Origin: Ectocarpus siliculosus
Lineage: Eukaryota > Sar > Phaeophyceae > Ectocarpales > Ectocarpaceae
Assembly: GCA_000310025.1 (NCBI GenBank)
Contig: FN648557.1
Span: forward strand, 51,322-115,321
Reading direction: 5' to 3'
Length of the DNA: 64,000 nucleotides
Part shown: piece after piece, positions 11,840 to 24,274 of the stretch
Layout: every line of letters starts with the position of its first letter
How positions within the stretch are numbered: position 1 is the stretch's first letter
The notes under the pieces: model-generated
What the model was told of the DNA's origin: nothing
The model's input: the letters and a program-made list of their open reading frames with translations, nothing else
The model's database searches: none
Position numbers and translations under genes: made by a program

Positions 11840-14703
11840 GCGAAACGTATTCTCAATATAAAGCTTAGTGCCTCTGAAAAAAAGTCCGCCGAGTGCAAGA
11901 GTGGGCGGCACGCATGTATGCTTTTCTCATCGCGAACTGTTCGAGTGACCACCGCCTCTCCCCGTCCCATCGTATGATTTCCTCACCCGCTTCTACTCGT
12001 CTTCGGCGTTTCAACAGGCGATCAACAGTAAGTACCTGTGGCGGGCAGCCGGACGGGGCAACTACAGTTACCGCCATGTTTCCAAACCTCAAGTCTCGTA
12101 GTAATTCCTGTTCGTTGTTTTTATACGTCTGTTCGGCGGCATCGATCGTCGTCCAGACTACATACATGTAGATAGGAACCCGGGCTTTTGGGCGCCTGGA
12201 AGCAATTTTGATGCGATTTTGAGTTGGGAAGGTGTGATGCAGCAGGGCGTGTGGTGTTTCGGTAGGGTGGTGGAGGAATGCTACGGTAGGGTGGTGCACT
12301 TGCGGGGTGACATCATGCTCTAATGGGAGATAACGTGCGTTCCTGTTTCGGTGATCCTACTTCGAAGCAAGCGTTGCAACCAACAGGTTTGCGTATCTTA
12401 CACTACTTCCACCAAGTGTGTCTGTCTCCCTACCCGAAAGTGTAAGATGGCGTGACCCCCCAACCGTACAAGCAGCATCACTCGGTGGGTGGGGAGGGGA
12501 AGCATGGCGGTTCACGTTTCCCCGAGCTTGAGTGGCAGTACGAGATGGATCGCCTGCCTCTTCTGTCTATCCATGTGTTGTTTGGCTTTCTTTGCGTTCG
12601 GGAGGCGATCGACCGCATTCTGTTACCGCGGCGCGCATCCATTTCGGCGGGGTGGGTACAGACTTTTCAGCACGATTGCATGGTGCTTGGTTGTTGGTCA
12701 GCTTGTTGGCGGTGAATCGGGCGTACCTGGGTTCGTGGGGGCGGATTGGCGATCGTACATCTCCCACCAAGGTTGGCGATCGTACGTCTCGCACCAAGTA
12801 AGCTCTTTGCCTGTCTGTGTCTGTATACTTGGAGGCCACTTACAAAACGTTTAGCCTCCCTGTGTGTCTGAAGTACTTGGAGTACACGTACGTCTAGCCT
12901 CTTGGAGTTCATGTTGTGAATGGAAGAATGATGCGTGTTTCGCCTCACGGGGTTCGTGTTGCATGGAAAGCAGGTAGAGTGCGTTGGACGGTGTGACGTG
13001 AGTGGACCCCTGATAAGTGGGATAGCGCCCGTGTTTGTTCATAACTTCGTGACGACGAAAATGCTGGTTACCTTTTTCTTGCCATCACTTTTTGAAATAT
13101 CATTGCACCAATGGACATGCATTCGACCCTCAGAGGGTTCAGTTCTCCAATGTTTCTCCTCTCATGATTCTACCAAAAATATCGACATGAGGGGTGGAGG
13201 GGTGAACAGAGCCACACGCGTATCCTCCCCAAGCACTGCTGTAGTACGGTAGTCCTCCACGAGAGAGAGCCAGTCAATACCACGGCCTTCAATTGCGCGA
13301 CATCATTTCATCATCTCTCACGATGAGCCTTTCTCCAGCTTGTCACCCGTCTGATTGACGCCGGCTGGGGCAAAACGAGCAGGGGGGGGGGGTCAGATGA
13401 GGCTGGGGCTGCCCCAGGGATCCATGTGACTTACAGCACGGGCCCATATCCAAGAAACATTTTGCTAAAAAACAGGAGCAGGCTCGATTTTTCTCGAAAA
13501 GCATGAATGAATATGAAACATGAAAATGGGAGTTTTTAAGAAACTCACTTGAGCGGTGGACCCTATATACTATACTAAACACGATATAGCATCCTGTGGT
13601 CGACAATGGCGACGTAGTTATAGTACGAAACTAACAGAGCCTCGACCGGTTTTGACGTTTCTTTTCTCCGCGCCCGTTATGTATTGCCGATGAATCGGGC
13701 GACGGCCGCGACGGCCCGAGGTCATGCGCTTCCACCTTAAGCACCAAACGAAATATGTCCGATGTTATCCTCGTACTCTGCTTCGTATGAGCGATAGAGA
13801 GAGCCTAAAGTATCGGCGAAATACGGAAATCCGCCGGAAGTACCGCCGTACCGTATTGCAATAATCGCGGCCAAAGGCTCATACTACATGTTATGACGCT
13901 CAATATTCGAGCTTCCAGCCCAAGCGGTAGCTAGCTGTCATTCGAGGGTGAAGCGAAGTTAAGTGAGCGGCAAATGTGCCGTACATGATTAACCCACATA
14001 TCTTGTTCTTCCATGTAATGGTCCACCACGACCTCAAAACCAAGACCGGTTTGCATATTGCACCTTATTTAGTTGAAGTTGCGCAAGAAGCGATGTGGTG
14101 GACTTTGTCGGCGACATGGTCTGTAGTCGGTCGTCTTGTTTATGCGACCTTCGTTGTGGACGTACGTAGCCTCGCGCATATCAACTGCGGGCCGAAAAAG
14201 ACGGTGAAAATAGGAGAGGCCCTGGCGCCAGTAGGCAGATAGATGAAGGTGGGGAAACCACGACGCGTGGGAGAGATGCGGGGGTCCATAGAAATGCTAG
14301 TCTGTAGAAATTCTACGAAAATGATGGTTTTTGAGCGAGGTTGACAGACAGGAGCTTCCACTAACGGAGATATGATGTGAAGGGTGGGGCGGAGTGATGT
14401 CACGGCAGGGGGGTCACCTCATATTACCCTTCCGGGCAGGGAGACACACTCAGGCTCTCGCCAAACCGTTTGGATGCAACGTACATAGATACTGATACCG
14501 ATGTAGGTCACTGAAACAGAATGACACGTTTATCTCCGAAAATACTAACCCTAGCCCTCAAACGTGCACCCCCCTAATGTGGCATCACTCATCGGTCTTC
14601 TTATTGAACTATGATGAGATATGACCAAGAAGGGACAAGTTTGTAACAACAGGGGAATTCGCATTTTTCCGGGCACGCCGGTGTGTAACATGTGTGGAGA
14701 TTT
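11840..14703. other. Intergenic stretch, no supported gene
   Basis: Only short frames are present. A 26-base direct repeat with GGCGATCGTAC at its core sits at about 12748-12800. A G-run lies at 13380-13391. The frame at 14846-15082 (just beyond this stretch) has no splice or homology support. Confidence 0.5.
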
Positions 14704-14797
14704 AGATGTACAGCATATCCACTATGCTACAAGTCAGCATATCCACTATGCTACAAGTCAGCGCTGACTTGTAGCATAGTGGATATGCTGTACATCT
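14704..14797. repeat. Hairpin 1 with GTCAGCGCTGAC core
   Basis: A perfect palindrome of at least 28 bases per arm is centred between 14762 and 14763. A 24-base piece of the left arm (AGCATATCCACTATGC onward) is duplicated. With the outer copy the arms extend to AGATGTACAGCATATCC against its complement. It lies about 0.8 kb upstream of the beta-helix gene. Confidence 0.95.
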
Positions 14798-15609
14798 TAA
14801 CAAAAGTACAACCGGGGTCCTTCAGCCTGTTAGAGCTGTTGGACCTTGGTAAACCCCAGGGTTGTATTCCCTGTAGCCAGCGCTGCCCCCATGCGGTTCA
14901 TCGACTTACAGGGCGGGAATATGTGTCTTCACTTGGACGACTGGCATGTAAACCGTCTTTCAGGCCTATCCCAGACTTTTTCGGAAAAAAGGCGTCACAA
15001 GTGGTCCCAGTGGGATCCGAACACCGGTTGTACTCTTGTTAACAGACACCAGCTGGCCTTCGTGCTAGAAATATCTTCCTAGGGTCGAAAGATTTTTATG
15101 GCGGCCATTAACTGACTCTTTTCCCTAAAAAGTGAAAGTAAGTGAACTTTTCAAAAGGTACACCCGAAACTCGCCAATCTGCGTATGTATTTACTTGCAA
15201 CTGGTCGCTGCCCCTGCCTCTGTGGGCCACCTCTTTAGCATCAAAGGCATATGATTCACCGAAAGCCGAAAGCTCCAAGTCGTCGTGGAAAACGCGTGTG
15301 CACGCCATCCGTGCGAATAGCTCTCATATATGTGTATGTGTGATACCAAAAATTTCAGCTCAGTTTCACGTCGAATCTTATCTCGGTTATCAGATGGTAA
15401 CATTCCAGATCTTTTGACATTCACAGTAAAAAAACCCCGACAGCATCACCCATCCATGCATCCACACGTCCACACAGACCTCGATCTCCTGCCCAACGCC
15501 GCCGCTACACCCCAGCACTACCAATCCGCCCTCTGCAAAAATATCACCTGCCTAGACAAGACAAGAACGAACGAGAGGAAACAAATCATTTCTACGATAC
15601 CATACAACA

Positions 15610-18600
15610 ATGACAACACCCATAACGTGCTGCAACAGCAGGAGAACATGCTCCGGCCTCCCCATACGGCCGGTGCTACTCAGGGCTCTGCCACTGCTGC
15701 TGTTTCTTTCCCCTTCAGCGCGGGCCATGACGTACGATGTGACCGTTGATGGCGACGGGTTTGGTCTGGCCGAAGCCATGGATCTCGCTGAGGCCGGGGA
15801 CACGGTGAGCCTCCAGGACGGGACCTACGAACAAGCCCTGGAAACTGTGAGGGACGGGGAATCCGGCAACCCGATCACCGTGGTCGGCGGGCCGGGGGCG
15901 ATCATCAAGGCTCAGAATAGCGCCAGCCGTTCAGTGTTCGTTGGGCACAGCTTCATCGAGCTCAAGGTGAGCATGTGGGGTTATCCGCGGTGGGCGCGAC
16001 ATGTCTGTGTGTGTTCGTGTATTATCGGTTTGATATCCCCTGCGCCAGGGCGTGTTCTCAGCCCCGATATCTCCCTCCGCACTGGGGTCTCCCACACTTT
16101 CTACAGTTCGCTAAAACGTCCATGGGCACTTTGTTGCCCATCGGGTACCCATGGTTGATCCACGGGTTGTTGCCCATGGGGTACCCATGTTTTGACCCAG
16201 GTAGCCCGTGGGAAGCCCATGGGCGGCCCATGGGCAACCCATGGGCAATCCATGGGCGGCCAACTAGAGGCCTTCAACCGGAAAGTGTACTCCTAAACAA
16301 TATATTATCTGCTTTGGAACGGGCATTATAGCGGCTACTAACCCCAACGCTAACCCTAACCGTAACCCCAAGCCCACACGATACGTTCTAGGTTGACGCT
16401 GGTGGCTAAGTTCTAGCTTGATATGCCGGTGGCGAAGTTCAAGGTTGAAATGCCCGCGCTGGGCACTCCATGGGCACTTCGTTGGCCGCCCATGGGCGGT
16501 TGGCCAAATCGTCGGTAGTGTGGGAGATTGCCGCACTTTGTAAAGTGGTGTCCCCACCCCCGCTCCCGTCTCCTCAGCCAGGTACGCCAGGTACGCCATG
16601 TTCTGCAGAATTGGCCTAGCACCACGGTTCCTACAATAGGCGGGTGAATTGGCCTGGCGCATACCCACACTAAAGAACGGCCTACCACTGTTGTCTTGGG
16701 CCACAACACCCTGTCGCGCCCGGAACCCCACCTTATTCTTTCATCCGTCCGAAAATATGATAAATGTACTTGAATCGTTGGCCGGTCATCAGCCCCGAAT
16801 TAACGCACATACCATCCACAAATGGTTTGTCGAATGCCTCGCCCATGGTGAGGTGCCGCATCCAACAAACGTGGGTTGGGCTCATTTGTGCACATACATG
16901 TAGGTCGCCGAGGTTGAGTGATTGTGAAACTGTAGATGGGCAGCCATCGGACGCTCAACAGCAAATTCACACCAACCGGTGGTTCGCCTGGACTGATGAC
17001 ACGATAGTGTGTTGCACAAGTTTGAAAGAACGCCTGGAAGGATGGGACGATACTGCGTTACCGAACGTTTGGAAGAAGGCATTGCATCCAGGCACCGCTC
17101 GACCCGTTCAACGGCCAGCCACCGCAACAACGCATTTGAAACAGAGTAAGCCACCCCCACCCTCTCAAGCCCCCCACGATCTTCCCTAACTCTTTGTATC
17201 CTCAACAAATCACAGGGATTCACCGTGGAGGGTCAGATCGGAACTGAGGTCACCGAGGATTCTTACGTCCTCAACTGCATCTACGTTCAAGGGCCTGGGT
17301 CTGACTCTTCCACCTTTCTCGACGGCTTCGTCATGGAGGAAATGGCAGTTCAGAACTGCGGGTGAGGTTGGAATATTTTCGCGTGGCACCGCCGTTGGAC
17401 GATGTTGGTACCGCTGTACGCTGCTTAGTATGTTGGTTGTTTGCCTGCCCCCGCCCCCATCTCTGGTGAATATGTCACGCATGACGGGCCCCCCACGGGC
17501 GAGTTTCGGGAAAATATATAAACCAACCAAATATCCATCACCACCTCGTAGCTCCTGACGCTGACGCGCGCCCCCACGTCCTCCTCGCCCCGTCATCCGA
17601 AAACGCCTCTTCTCAAGGGGAGAGTGCGTGCGCCTGAAAGATGGTGTGACCAACGCCAAAATATTCTCAAACACGATCACCAACTGCGGGATCCACGACT
17701 ACATGTTCGAGTCGGGGGACATGAACGGGCAAGGGGTTTGCATCGGCACTTCCAGCGATGAGGTGAAAAAAACTGTACGTAGCAGGGAACGAACGGCAGA
17801 GAAAAGACGCGTTGAATTGAAACACGCTCCAAGAAGTGGCCCCCGGTGTATGGTTGCGTATTTGGTAGTTATGAAATTGCAGTACATGGAGATGGCATCT
17901 TGCTGTTATGTCGAGAATCGTTTGAACGATAATCGTGGCACGTCCTTTGCCCTCCAGCCCAAAAAAACACTTGAGATGCGGCACTTCAGATCGGGGGGCA
18001 AACGATTGCAAGGTCACCCTACAGAAATATGGTTCCGACAAGATGTGCCCATTTGCGGGTGGTTGGTCTATGACTACGGAAGGCATCCGCGTCAGGTGCA
18101 CATCAGGTTGAGGCGGTAGAGGTTGCCGAGCAAAGAGACCGGGATGGTGATTAATGTGAAGAGGACAACGACAATATCAACAATAACAACAATGGCATGC
18201 AAGCCTTACCCTTGACCAACAACCGGCCACGACTACGCCCCCCCCTCGCCTCCCCAACCCTCTCGGCGATAAACCACCTACCACACTTCCACTCTTATCT
18301 GCCTAGTGGCCGGACGGGGAGGAGGATGTTTGCACCAACAACCTGGTCGCCGGGAATGTCATCGACACAAGCGCCAACGAATGCGTCGACGTCAAGGAGG
18401 GTGCCTACGGTAACGTCATCGAGGACAACATGTGCTACAACCAGCTGGACATCAATTCCGGCTGCTACAACTCGCGAGGCAACGACAACATCTTCCGGTA
18501 AGCAAAAGGCCTTCCTAGTCCTTACCATAGCCCAAAGAACGGAAATTCACGCGCACAGCACAGCACACGCCGCCACGCACCAACCAAAACAATTGACACC

Positions 18601-19863
18601 ACAAACTAGTGTAGATAAAGTATCATCGCCCTTGCGTGAGAGCACGTGCTTCGTCAAGAACTCGGCAGTCGCTCTGTGAAGTCGGTGTCGGTCTACCGCA
18701 TTAGGGATTGTATTAAACTGCTTCTTACGTGCGGGCGCGTTCTGCATGCAGAGACTGACGCTCAGGGGTGCCGCTTATGATATCGGTGAACGATGACGCA
18801 CGGACGGACATTGTACAAGAGAGTAGGAAGTAGCTTGTACAGAACACGGTTTCAAAGGAAGTCGGACATATACATACGAGATCTATTCCGGCTCTTGGCC
18901 AGCCCTCCCCCTCTTCCGCCGCGGCCACCACCGTGTTGTCGACATTAGCCCACCCATTCGAGGGCGTGTGGTGGTCGTGGACGTGGGGCGCGACAGACCC
19001 TACCCTCGGTTGTTGAGGCCCAGCTCCTCAACGAAACGGGAGCCGAGTGCCTGACCGGCCGCTCATGTTGCTGATGCCAAGCGTTGGCTTCGCGGCTCTT
19101 TCTCGTGTCAGAGCTAGCCAGCACTCCGCGCAAGATATTAATAAATCCACCTTTGCTTGTGCGCTTTCCTGCGATTGTGCCCATGTCGCCGTACGAATCT
19201 ATCAATACCCTCAGAATTGCGGACGATGCATTCTATATTGAAATATTTCATGTCCGAGCTGTAATTTCTTGGCGTCTCGACAAAGTGTCCCCTTTGCTCT
19301 TCTGAAGCCGTGCCCCATCTTCTCTGAAGGAACAAAACCCGATCGGCGAAGACACACGAAGATCTCGTCCGTAGTCCTTACTACGTTAGCTCGCACCAGT
19401 TACGTTTTCCCATACCACCCTTCACTAACCTATCGCCATGTGCGCGTCACGAACGTCTTGAATAAAATCCCACGCCGTTGTGTTGAAAACCTGAAAAATA
19501 AAAACACAGCAACAACGCGGGCTCTGACTGCTTGGGCGCCGGCGTGAGGCTAGGCGGTTGGGAAGTGGACGGCTTCCAATACGGTGTGGGCAACAGCGTG
19601 AGTTACTTCGTGGTACCGGTGGTGGGCGGTATTGAGGGCCAACCTTGAGCCTATCGTCCCGACCCCGTGCCACTTTAGTTCCCTCGCTCGACCGTTGCCA
19701 GAAACCGGCTTGCTCGTGTTCAAGTGCAGTACATGTCTCAACATAGCGATCCTACGCGTGACGTGTAGACACGGCTGCTGTGTGTGGCCTGGCGAAACGA
19801 TGCAGTGCCACGCTTGGTGTCGTCCTCGTAGTACCGGTCGTCGCCGTTGCCATCACCGTCGTT

Positions 19864-19904
<41 letters not shown>

Positions 19905-21253
19905 TGTTGTTGTTGTTGTTGTTGTTGTTGGACATTTTGTTGTTGCTGGCTCTTGTTGTCGCTGTTGCGTCAGAAGAGTTTGACTCGTCAACCACCGTCG
20001 GGTATAATAATTGGCTATGTTGACTGCATAACGTCCAGAAACCGGGCAGCATGCATCTATCGCCAACACGACATCAAGAAACCTGCGATTGAGTCGTCTT
20101 CTATCCTTTCGTACCTCGCCTTCTACCCGGTCCGATAGGTGTACGACAACGATTTCAACGACGTCGGGTTCGGCGCTCTCAAGATTATGGTGGACGGCCA
20201 GGGCACCATTTGCGGCAACACCTGCGCGGGTGACGACTGCCAGTTGATCGGGTGAGGCACTCTCTTCCTTGACAACCATACTTACTTGCGCGGTTGTTGT
20301 TGTTGTTGTTGTTGACAGTTGTCGTTGAACATTTGTCGTTGCTGCCGTTTCCATTGCTCTTGACAAAACCACACGGAGGGTATGTACCATATGCACGAAA
20401 GTTGGGAGCTGTACGTTGACCTCCTACCGACCGATCGTATGATGGACGTACCAAACCCTAACCTTGCCCGCCGGTGCCTGCCCACCCACCCACTCCTCGG
20501 TTCTGTCTGATCGTCTCCTCTCGGTCCCTGCAACGGCGACATATCTCCCACCGCCGCCAACACCACCGTCATAATCACTCAACGTTACGACCACCGCTCA
20601 AAAGCGACTATCTCGACGACACCATCGACACGTGGGACCACGCATGCTACGAGGACGATGAGGTCACCAGCACCTCCAGCTACTACGATGATGACAGAAA
20701 AACGTATTATAGCGGTTATGATGACGTCACCAGCACTTCCAGCTACAACGATGACGACAGCAAAACGTATATTAGCGCTTACGATGACGTCACCAGCACT
20801 GTTAGCGAGGACAATGAGGCGACGACCATGACTGTTAGCGGGGATGATGGCGTCACCAGCACTTCCAGTTACTACGATAATGACAGCAAAATTTACAGTA
20901 GCGGTTACGATGACGTCACCAGCACCGTGGGCGGTTACGATGAAGTCACCAGCACTTCCAGTTACTACGATGATGACAGCAAAACGTATATTAGGGGTTA
21001 CGATGACGTCACCAGCACCGTGGACGAGGACGATGAGCTTACGACTGTCACTGTGAGCGAGGACGATGAGGTCACCAGCACTTCCAGCTACTACGAGGAG
21101 GCCACCAGCACTGTTAGCGAGGGCGACAATGACTCTGGAGACGATGATAGCTCTGACGGTGATTCTGATTGCGACAGCTGTGACGGTGAAAGCTCTGACG
21201 ATGATGTGCTTGGTCAGGGATATGGCTTCGCGGGGGCTATGGCTTCGCAGTAG
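15610..21253 (+). CDS. Secreted right-handed beta-helix protein with acidic repetitive tail (gene A)
   Basis: Seven exons with matching phases: 15610-15966, 17216-17361, 17618-17762, 18307-18497, 19510-19597, 20139-20251 and 20605-21253, giving 562 residues. Residues 1-39 form a signal peptide (VLLRALPLLLFLSPSARA), so the product is probably secreted. Residues 40-347 read as a parallel beta-helix of the pectin-lyase-like fold. Evidence: AMDLAEAGDTVSLQDGTYEQ, then short repeating coils such as NTITNCGIHDYMF, NECVDVKEGAYGNVIEDNMC and NNAGSDCLGAGVRLGG. The opening resembles polysaccharide lyase or alginate-epimerase-like helices, but no catalytic set can be assigned. Residues 348-562 (exon 7) are a tail of about eight units built on YDDVTSTSSYYDDDSKTY, ending in Asp/Ser-rich sequence. 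The exon 6-7 junction is backed by gene B, which keeps the same donor, acceptor phase and a WDxxC motif. A cell-wall role is inferred. Confidence 0.82.
16088..16528 (+). repeat. CCATGGGC-word element, copy A (in intron 1 of gene A)
   Basis: Ends are inverted: TCTCCCACACTTTCTACAG at left and GTCGGTAGTGTGGGAGATT at right. Inside, the word CATGGGC and its complement are reiterated, followed by a degenerate telomere-like stretch (CTAACCCTAACCGTAACC) and GATACGTTCTAGGTTGA. Two other full copies are at 23841 and 26282. Confidence 0.85.
19858..19930 (+). repeat. (GTC)n(GTT)n microsatellite in intron 5 of gene A
   Basis: About fifteen GTC followed by ten GTT triplets, within an intron. Confidence 0.95.
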
Positions 21254-21323
21254 GAACACGTCTACAACGTAGCAACATGGCGGCAGCAGTAGCACCAGGC
21301 CGGGTGGTTGTAATACACCCACC

Positions 21324-21351
21324 AGGAGGAGGAGGAGGAGGAGGAGGAGGA
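21324..21351 (+). repeat. (GGA)n microsatellite
   Basis: Nine GGA/AGG triplets 70 bases after the gene A stop codon, probably in its 3' untranslated region. Confidence 0.9.
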
Positions 21352-21537
21352 TTCATCCGTGCAGACCTATGGTAGCGCGGAATGCTCATCGTTTTTTTGT
21401 TTCTCCCCATTGTAAATCAAAAGAGACCACTATAGGTAGTTGTACCTTTCGTCGTAAAATACTCGCGTGGGAGGTACCCTAGGCCAACCCATGGTGGGAG
21501 CGGCGGTGCGACTAGATCCTGGAGGTCGGAGGTATAG

Positions 21538-21611
21538 AATAAGCTGATATCGAACCATAAGGCCAGTCAGCGCTGACCAGCCTAGGTCTAATGGTTTGAT
21601 TTCAGCTTATA
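21538..21611. repeat. Hairpin 2 with GTCAGCGCTGAC core
   Basis: Centre between 21571 and 21572. Outer arms ATAAGCTGATATCGAACCAT and ATGGTTTGATTTCAGCTTAT are near complements. The arms are less perfect near the core, and the right arm is several bases longer. It lies about 0.3 kb after the gene A stop. Confidence 0.85.
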
Positions 21612-21730
21612 TGGAATAGACGTTTGGCGTGGCGTGCGGTGTCAGTGGTGACGTGCTCTTGTGGCAGTACCCTTCGCAGGGTTTTTGTTTTCTGGAAAGA
21701 TGTTGGATAAAGCATACAATCGGGGAAGTT

Positions 21731-21751
21731 GGGTTAGGGTTAGGGTTAGGG
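21731..21751 (+). repeat. Interstitial telomere-like run (TTAGGG)3
   Basis: Exact GGGTTAGGG units, three and a half in a row, with no subtelomeric context. Confidence 0.95.
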
Positions 21752-23840
21752 AAAACGGGGTCTGTCTGCGAACCCCCTCCCTGTTCTATTTCCTTATAAT
21801 ACTGAATTTCCCGCGGAGGCGGTCCTCTTGTGGCCACCGCTCCTTGGTGTGGGTAAGGTGGCGAGCGGTCCTGCGGGAAAGCGCTACGCCGACCTTACTT
21901 AGCGCCGTCCTGGCAGCGTTCCAACAAGAGTTCGCCTCATGTGCGGACCCGTTGAGAGCGGTGCCATGACGTGTACAATGAAGTTTGGGTGAGATCATCT
22001 CGCGCCGGACGTGTGGTCAAATTGTGTAAAGCCAACGGGTGCAGCAAAAGGACGGGGCGGGACCACAGTCCGGCGCAGGAAGCCTCATCTAATCCAATAC
22101 TTAAAAAAATAAACGATCCTCGGTAGTATGGAGACAGAATACAACAGGACTCCCCCCTCCTCGGCTTTCGACGTCCTAGGGGTGCGTTACTCATGTGGTG
22201 AACAATAACAATACGGTAGAGATGTCCGGAGAAGGTCAGAAAGTTGTTTGTTCGGGGATAATACAGCAACAACAACGTGTGACAAAATTTTGGTCGCGTG
22301 CTGAAACTTTCCAAGACACAAGCAAGTTTCTTGGTCGGAAGTGCGCCCGTTCGATCAATGCTGGGATAGGAGCGTGTTCGAGAAGAGATTTGTGCTTTCT
22401 GGGTGGGTACGCCAGATTTTCCCAGATTACCGACATTAAGCAAAACTTATCTGTTAACTAAGGGTACTCATACCCTTGCGGAAGCCAATCCCCTTTCATA
22501 CCCTTTCGGGCATAGAAATAACGAAGTATCCGCACGCCAACTGGATGCCGCCAACGCGTCCAAAAGGTCGGCAAACGGTAAAACCGTGCTTGGATTATTA
22601 GCGTTGATGGAAGTTCGGCGTCTTCTTTAATATCTCCCGCTAGCTGGTTACTAAGACTCCGCCGAGTCATGCTACAGTATCGGCGAGGAGCACCCTTTTC
22701 CCCAGAGCCCCTTTTCGCCAAAACGGCAGCGCGTTGGCGACGTCGTTTCAGCAGCTGGGAGGCCACCACCGGGTCATGACGAGGTTGTTGGGTCTGCCGG
22801 CATGCATATTTTTTACCCCCCTGGCGATCATTCTCTCGGCGTACGCCTCGTCGCACCCACGCTTGTTCGTGCCGATCAACCTCCCCTTTTGAGCATGGGC
22901 CCGATCTTGTCGGTGGTACCCTTTTAGCATGGGACTCCGATTCGTACATCTCCCGGGTTTTGGCATATGGGGGGCAGGGGGGGGGGGGGCGACTGCCACT
23001 TCCCAGCATACTTGCGCGGGGGGCCGGGCTGGACTCAGGTTCTTCTCGTGCATTCTCTGGGACTGATTCTGTGGGAACTTGCATGATCGATCGCCGCCGA
23101 TTGCCTCGACACCTGGAAAGTGCTCGCCTGTCGCCTCCTGCTCGTCGCTGGGGTGAGTGTTTTTTTCGTGATGATGGGGCCCGCCCTCGTGACCACCCAA
23201 AATTTCTTCGCCTCCCCGACATGTTTTGGCGCTCTTATGGAGATCGCGCTCTTATGGAGATCGCGCTTCTTTGGCGGCTTGCGGGCCTGCGTTGTTCCAG
23301 ATGCGGCGGTCGTGGGACACACACGATGTTTCTGAAGTTGGATGGCGTTGAACTCGAGGGAATTTGCTACCCTCTGGACGTGACAGTTGAATGCCACTCA
23401 AACTCGTGGACATTTTCAACCAACCCTCCCTCGCTCCGTGGGCCGGATGGTCGTGTGATGGAGGCGAACGAGCTCACGCCCTCTATATGGGGATGGGATC
23501 GAAGATGCGACAACTAAAAGTACAATCAAAGACGAAGAGGACCACAAAGTAATAGCCGGAAACGGCGAAGTCGGCGGATAGAATGGGGGAAAAGGCACAC
23601 CGGGGGGGGTGCGAAAATAACAAAAAGCATCGAACCGAAATATGCCAAACACGAAGTAACAAAGCCGCCAAGGGGTAAAAAAATCAGACGATCTCGCACG
23701 AACGAGCAGGCCGAGAACTCAATTCAAGCAGGCCAAGACCTCACAGGAAGGAGGGGCTAGGAGACGAGCGCAGAGAGACATAAAAATACACCACCAAGCG
23801 AAACACAGACGACCTAATCTGGACCGTCATGTAACCAGGG
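21752..23840. other. Stretch without a recognised gene
   Basis: Both strands are open over 22.5-23.5 kb (for example a plus frame 22960-23517 and an overlapping minus frame 22458-23222). Neither shows a known motif, signal peptide or convincing splice set. A 17-base unit (CTTATGGAGATCGCG) is doubled at 23234-23267. This may be an old transposon or gene relic. Confidence 0.4.
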
Positions 23841-24274
23841 TCTCCCACGCTTTCAAAAGTTTTGCTAAACCGCTCATGGGACACCCATGGGCAGCCGATG
23901 GGGAATGCCCTCGGGCAAGCCCATGGGTAGCCCGTCGGCAGCCCATGGGCCGCCCATGGGCGGCCAATGAGTGCCCTTCAACCGGAACCAACGTACTCCA
24001 AAACGATACATTTTCTGCTTTGAAACGGGCATTATTGCGGCTAATTACCCTAACGCTAACACTGACCCCAACGCCAAGCCCATACGATACGTGCTAGGTT
24101 GACACTGGGTGACTAAGTTCTAGGTTGAAGTGCCGTGGCTAACTTCTAGGTTTATATGCCGGTGGAGAAGTTCTAGGTTGAAGTGCCCATAGGTAGTTTA
24201 GCAAAACCGCCAGTAGTGTGGGAGATTGTGTAACCGCGGGCGGTTTAGCAAAACTGCCAGTAGTGTGGGAGATT
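23841..24274 (+). repeat. CCATGGGC-word element, copy B
   Basis: Left end TCTCCCACGCTTTCAAAAGT, right end GCCAGTAGTGTGGGAGATT, the right end being present twice (about 24205-24227 and 24247-24274). The interior repeats CATGGGC words, then CCCTAACGCTAACACTGACC and GATACGTGCTAGGTTGA, as in copy A. Confidence 0.85.

Noticed and set aside
20139-20255. Gene A ending at the TGA at 20253
   Set aside because: The same GGGTGAG occurs in gene B, and both genes resume in phase at an acceptor followed by a conserved WDxxC motif, so this is a splice donor.
20585-21322. Minus-strand 245-codon frame antisense to the gene A tail
   Set aside because: A mirror of the acidic repeat exon (AGDVIV repeats). The plus-strand reading is backed by splice phase and gene B.
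22458-23222. Minus-strand 254-codon frame as a gene
   Set aside because: Arg-rich, no motif, overlaps an equally open plus frame; no way to choose.
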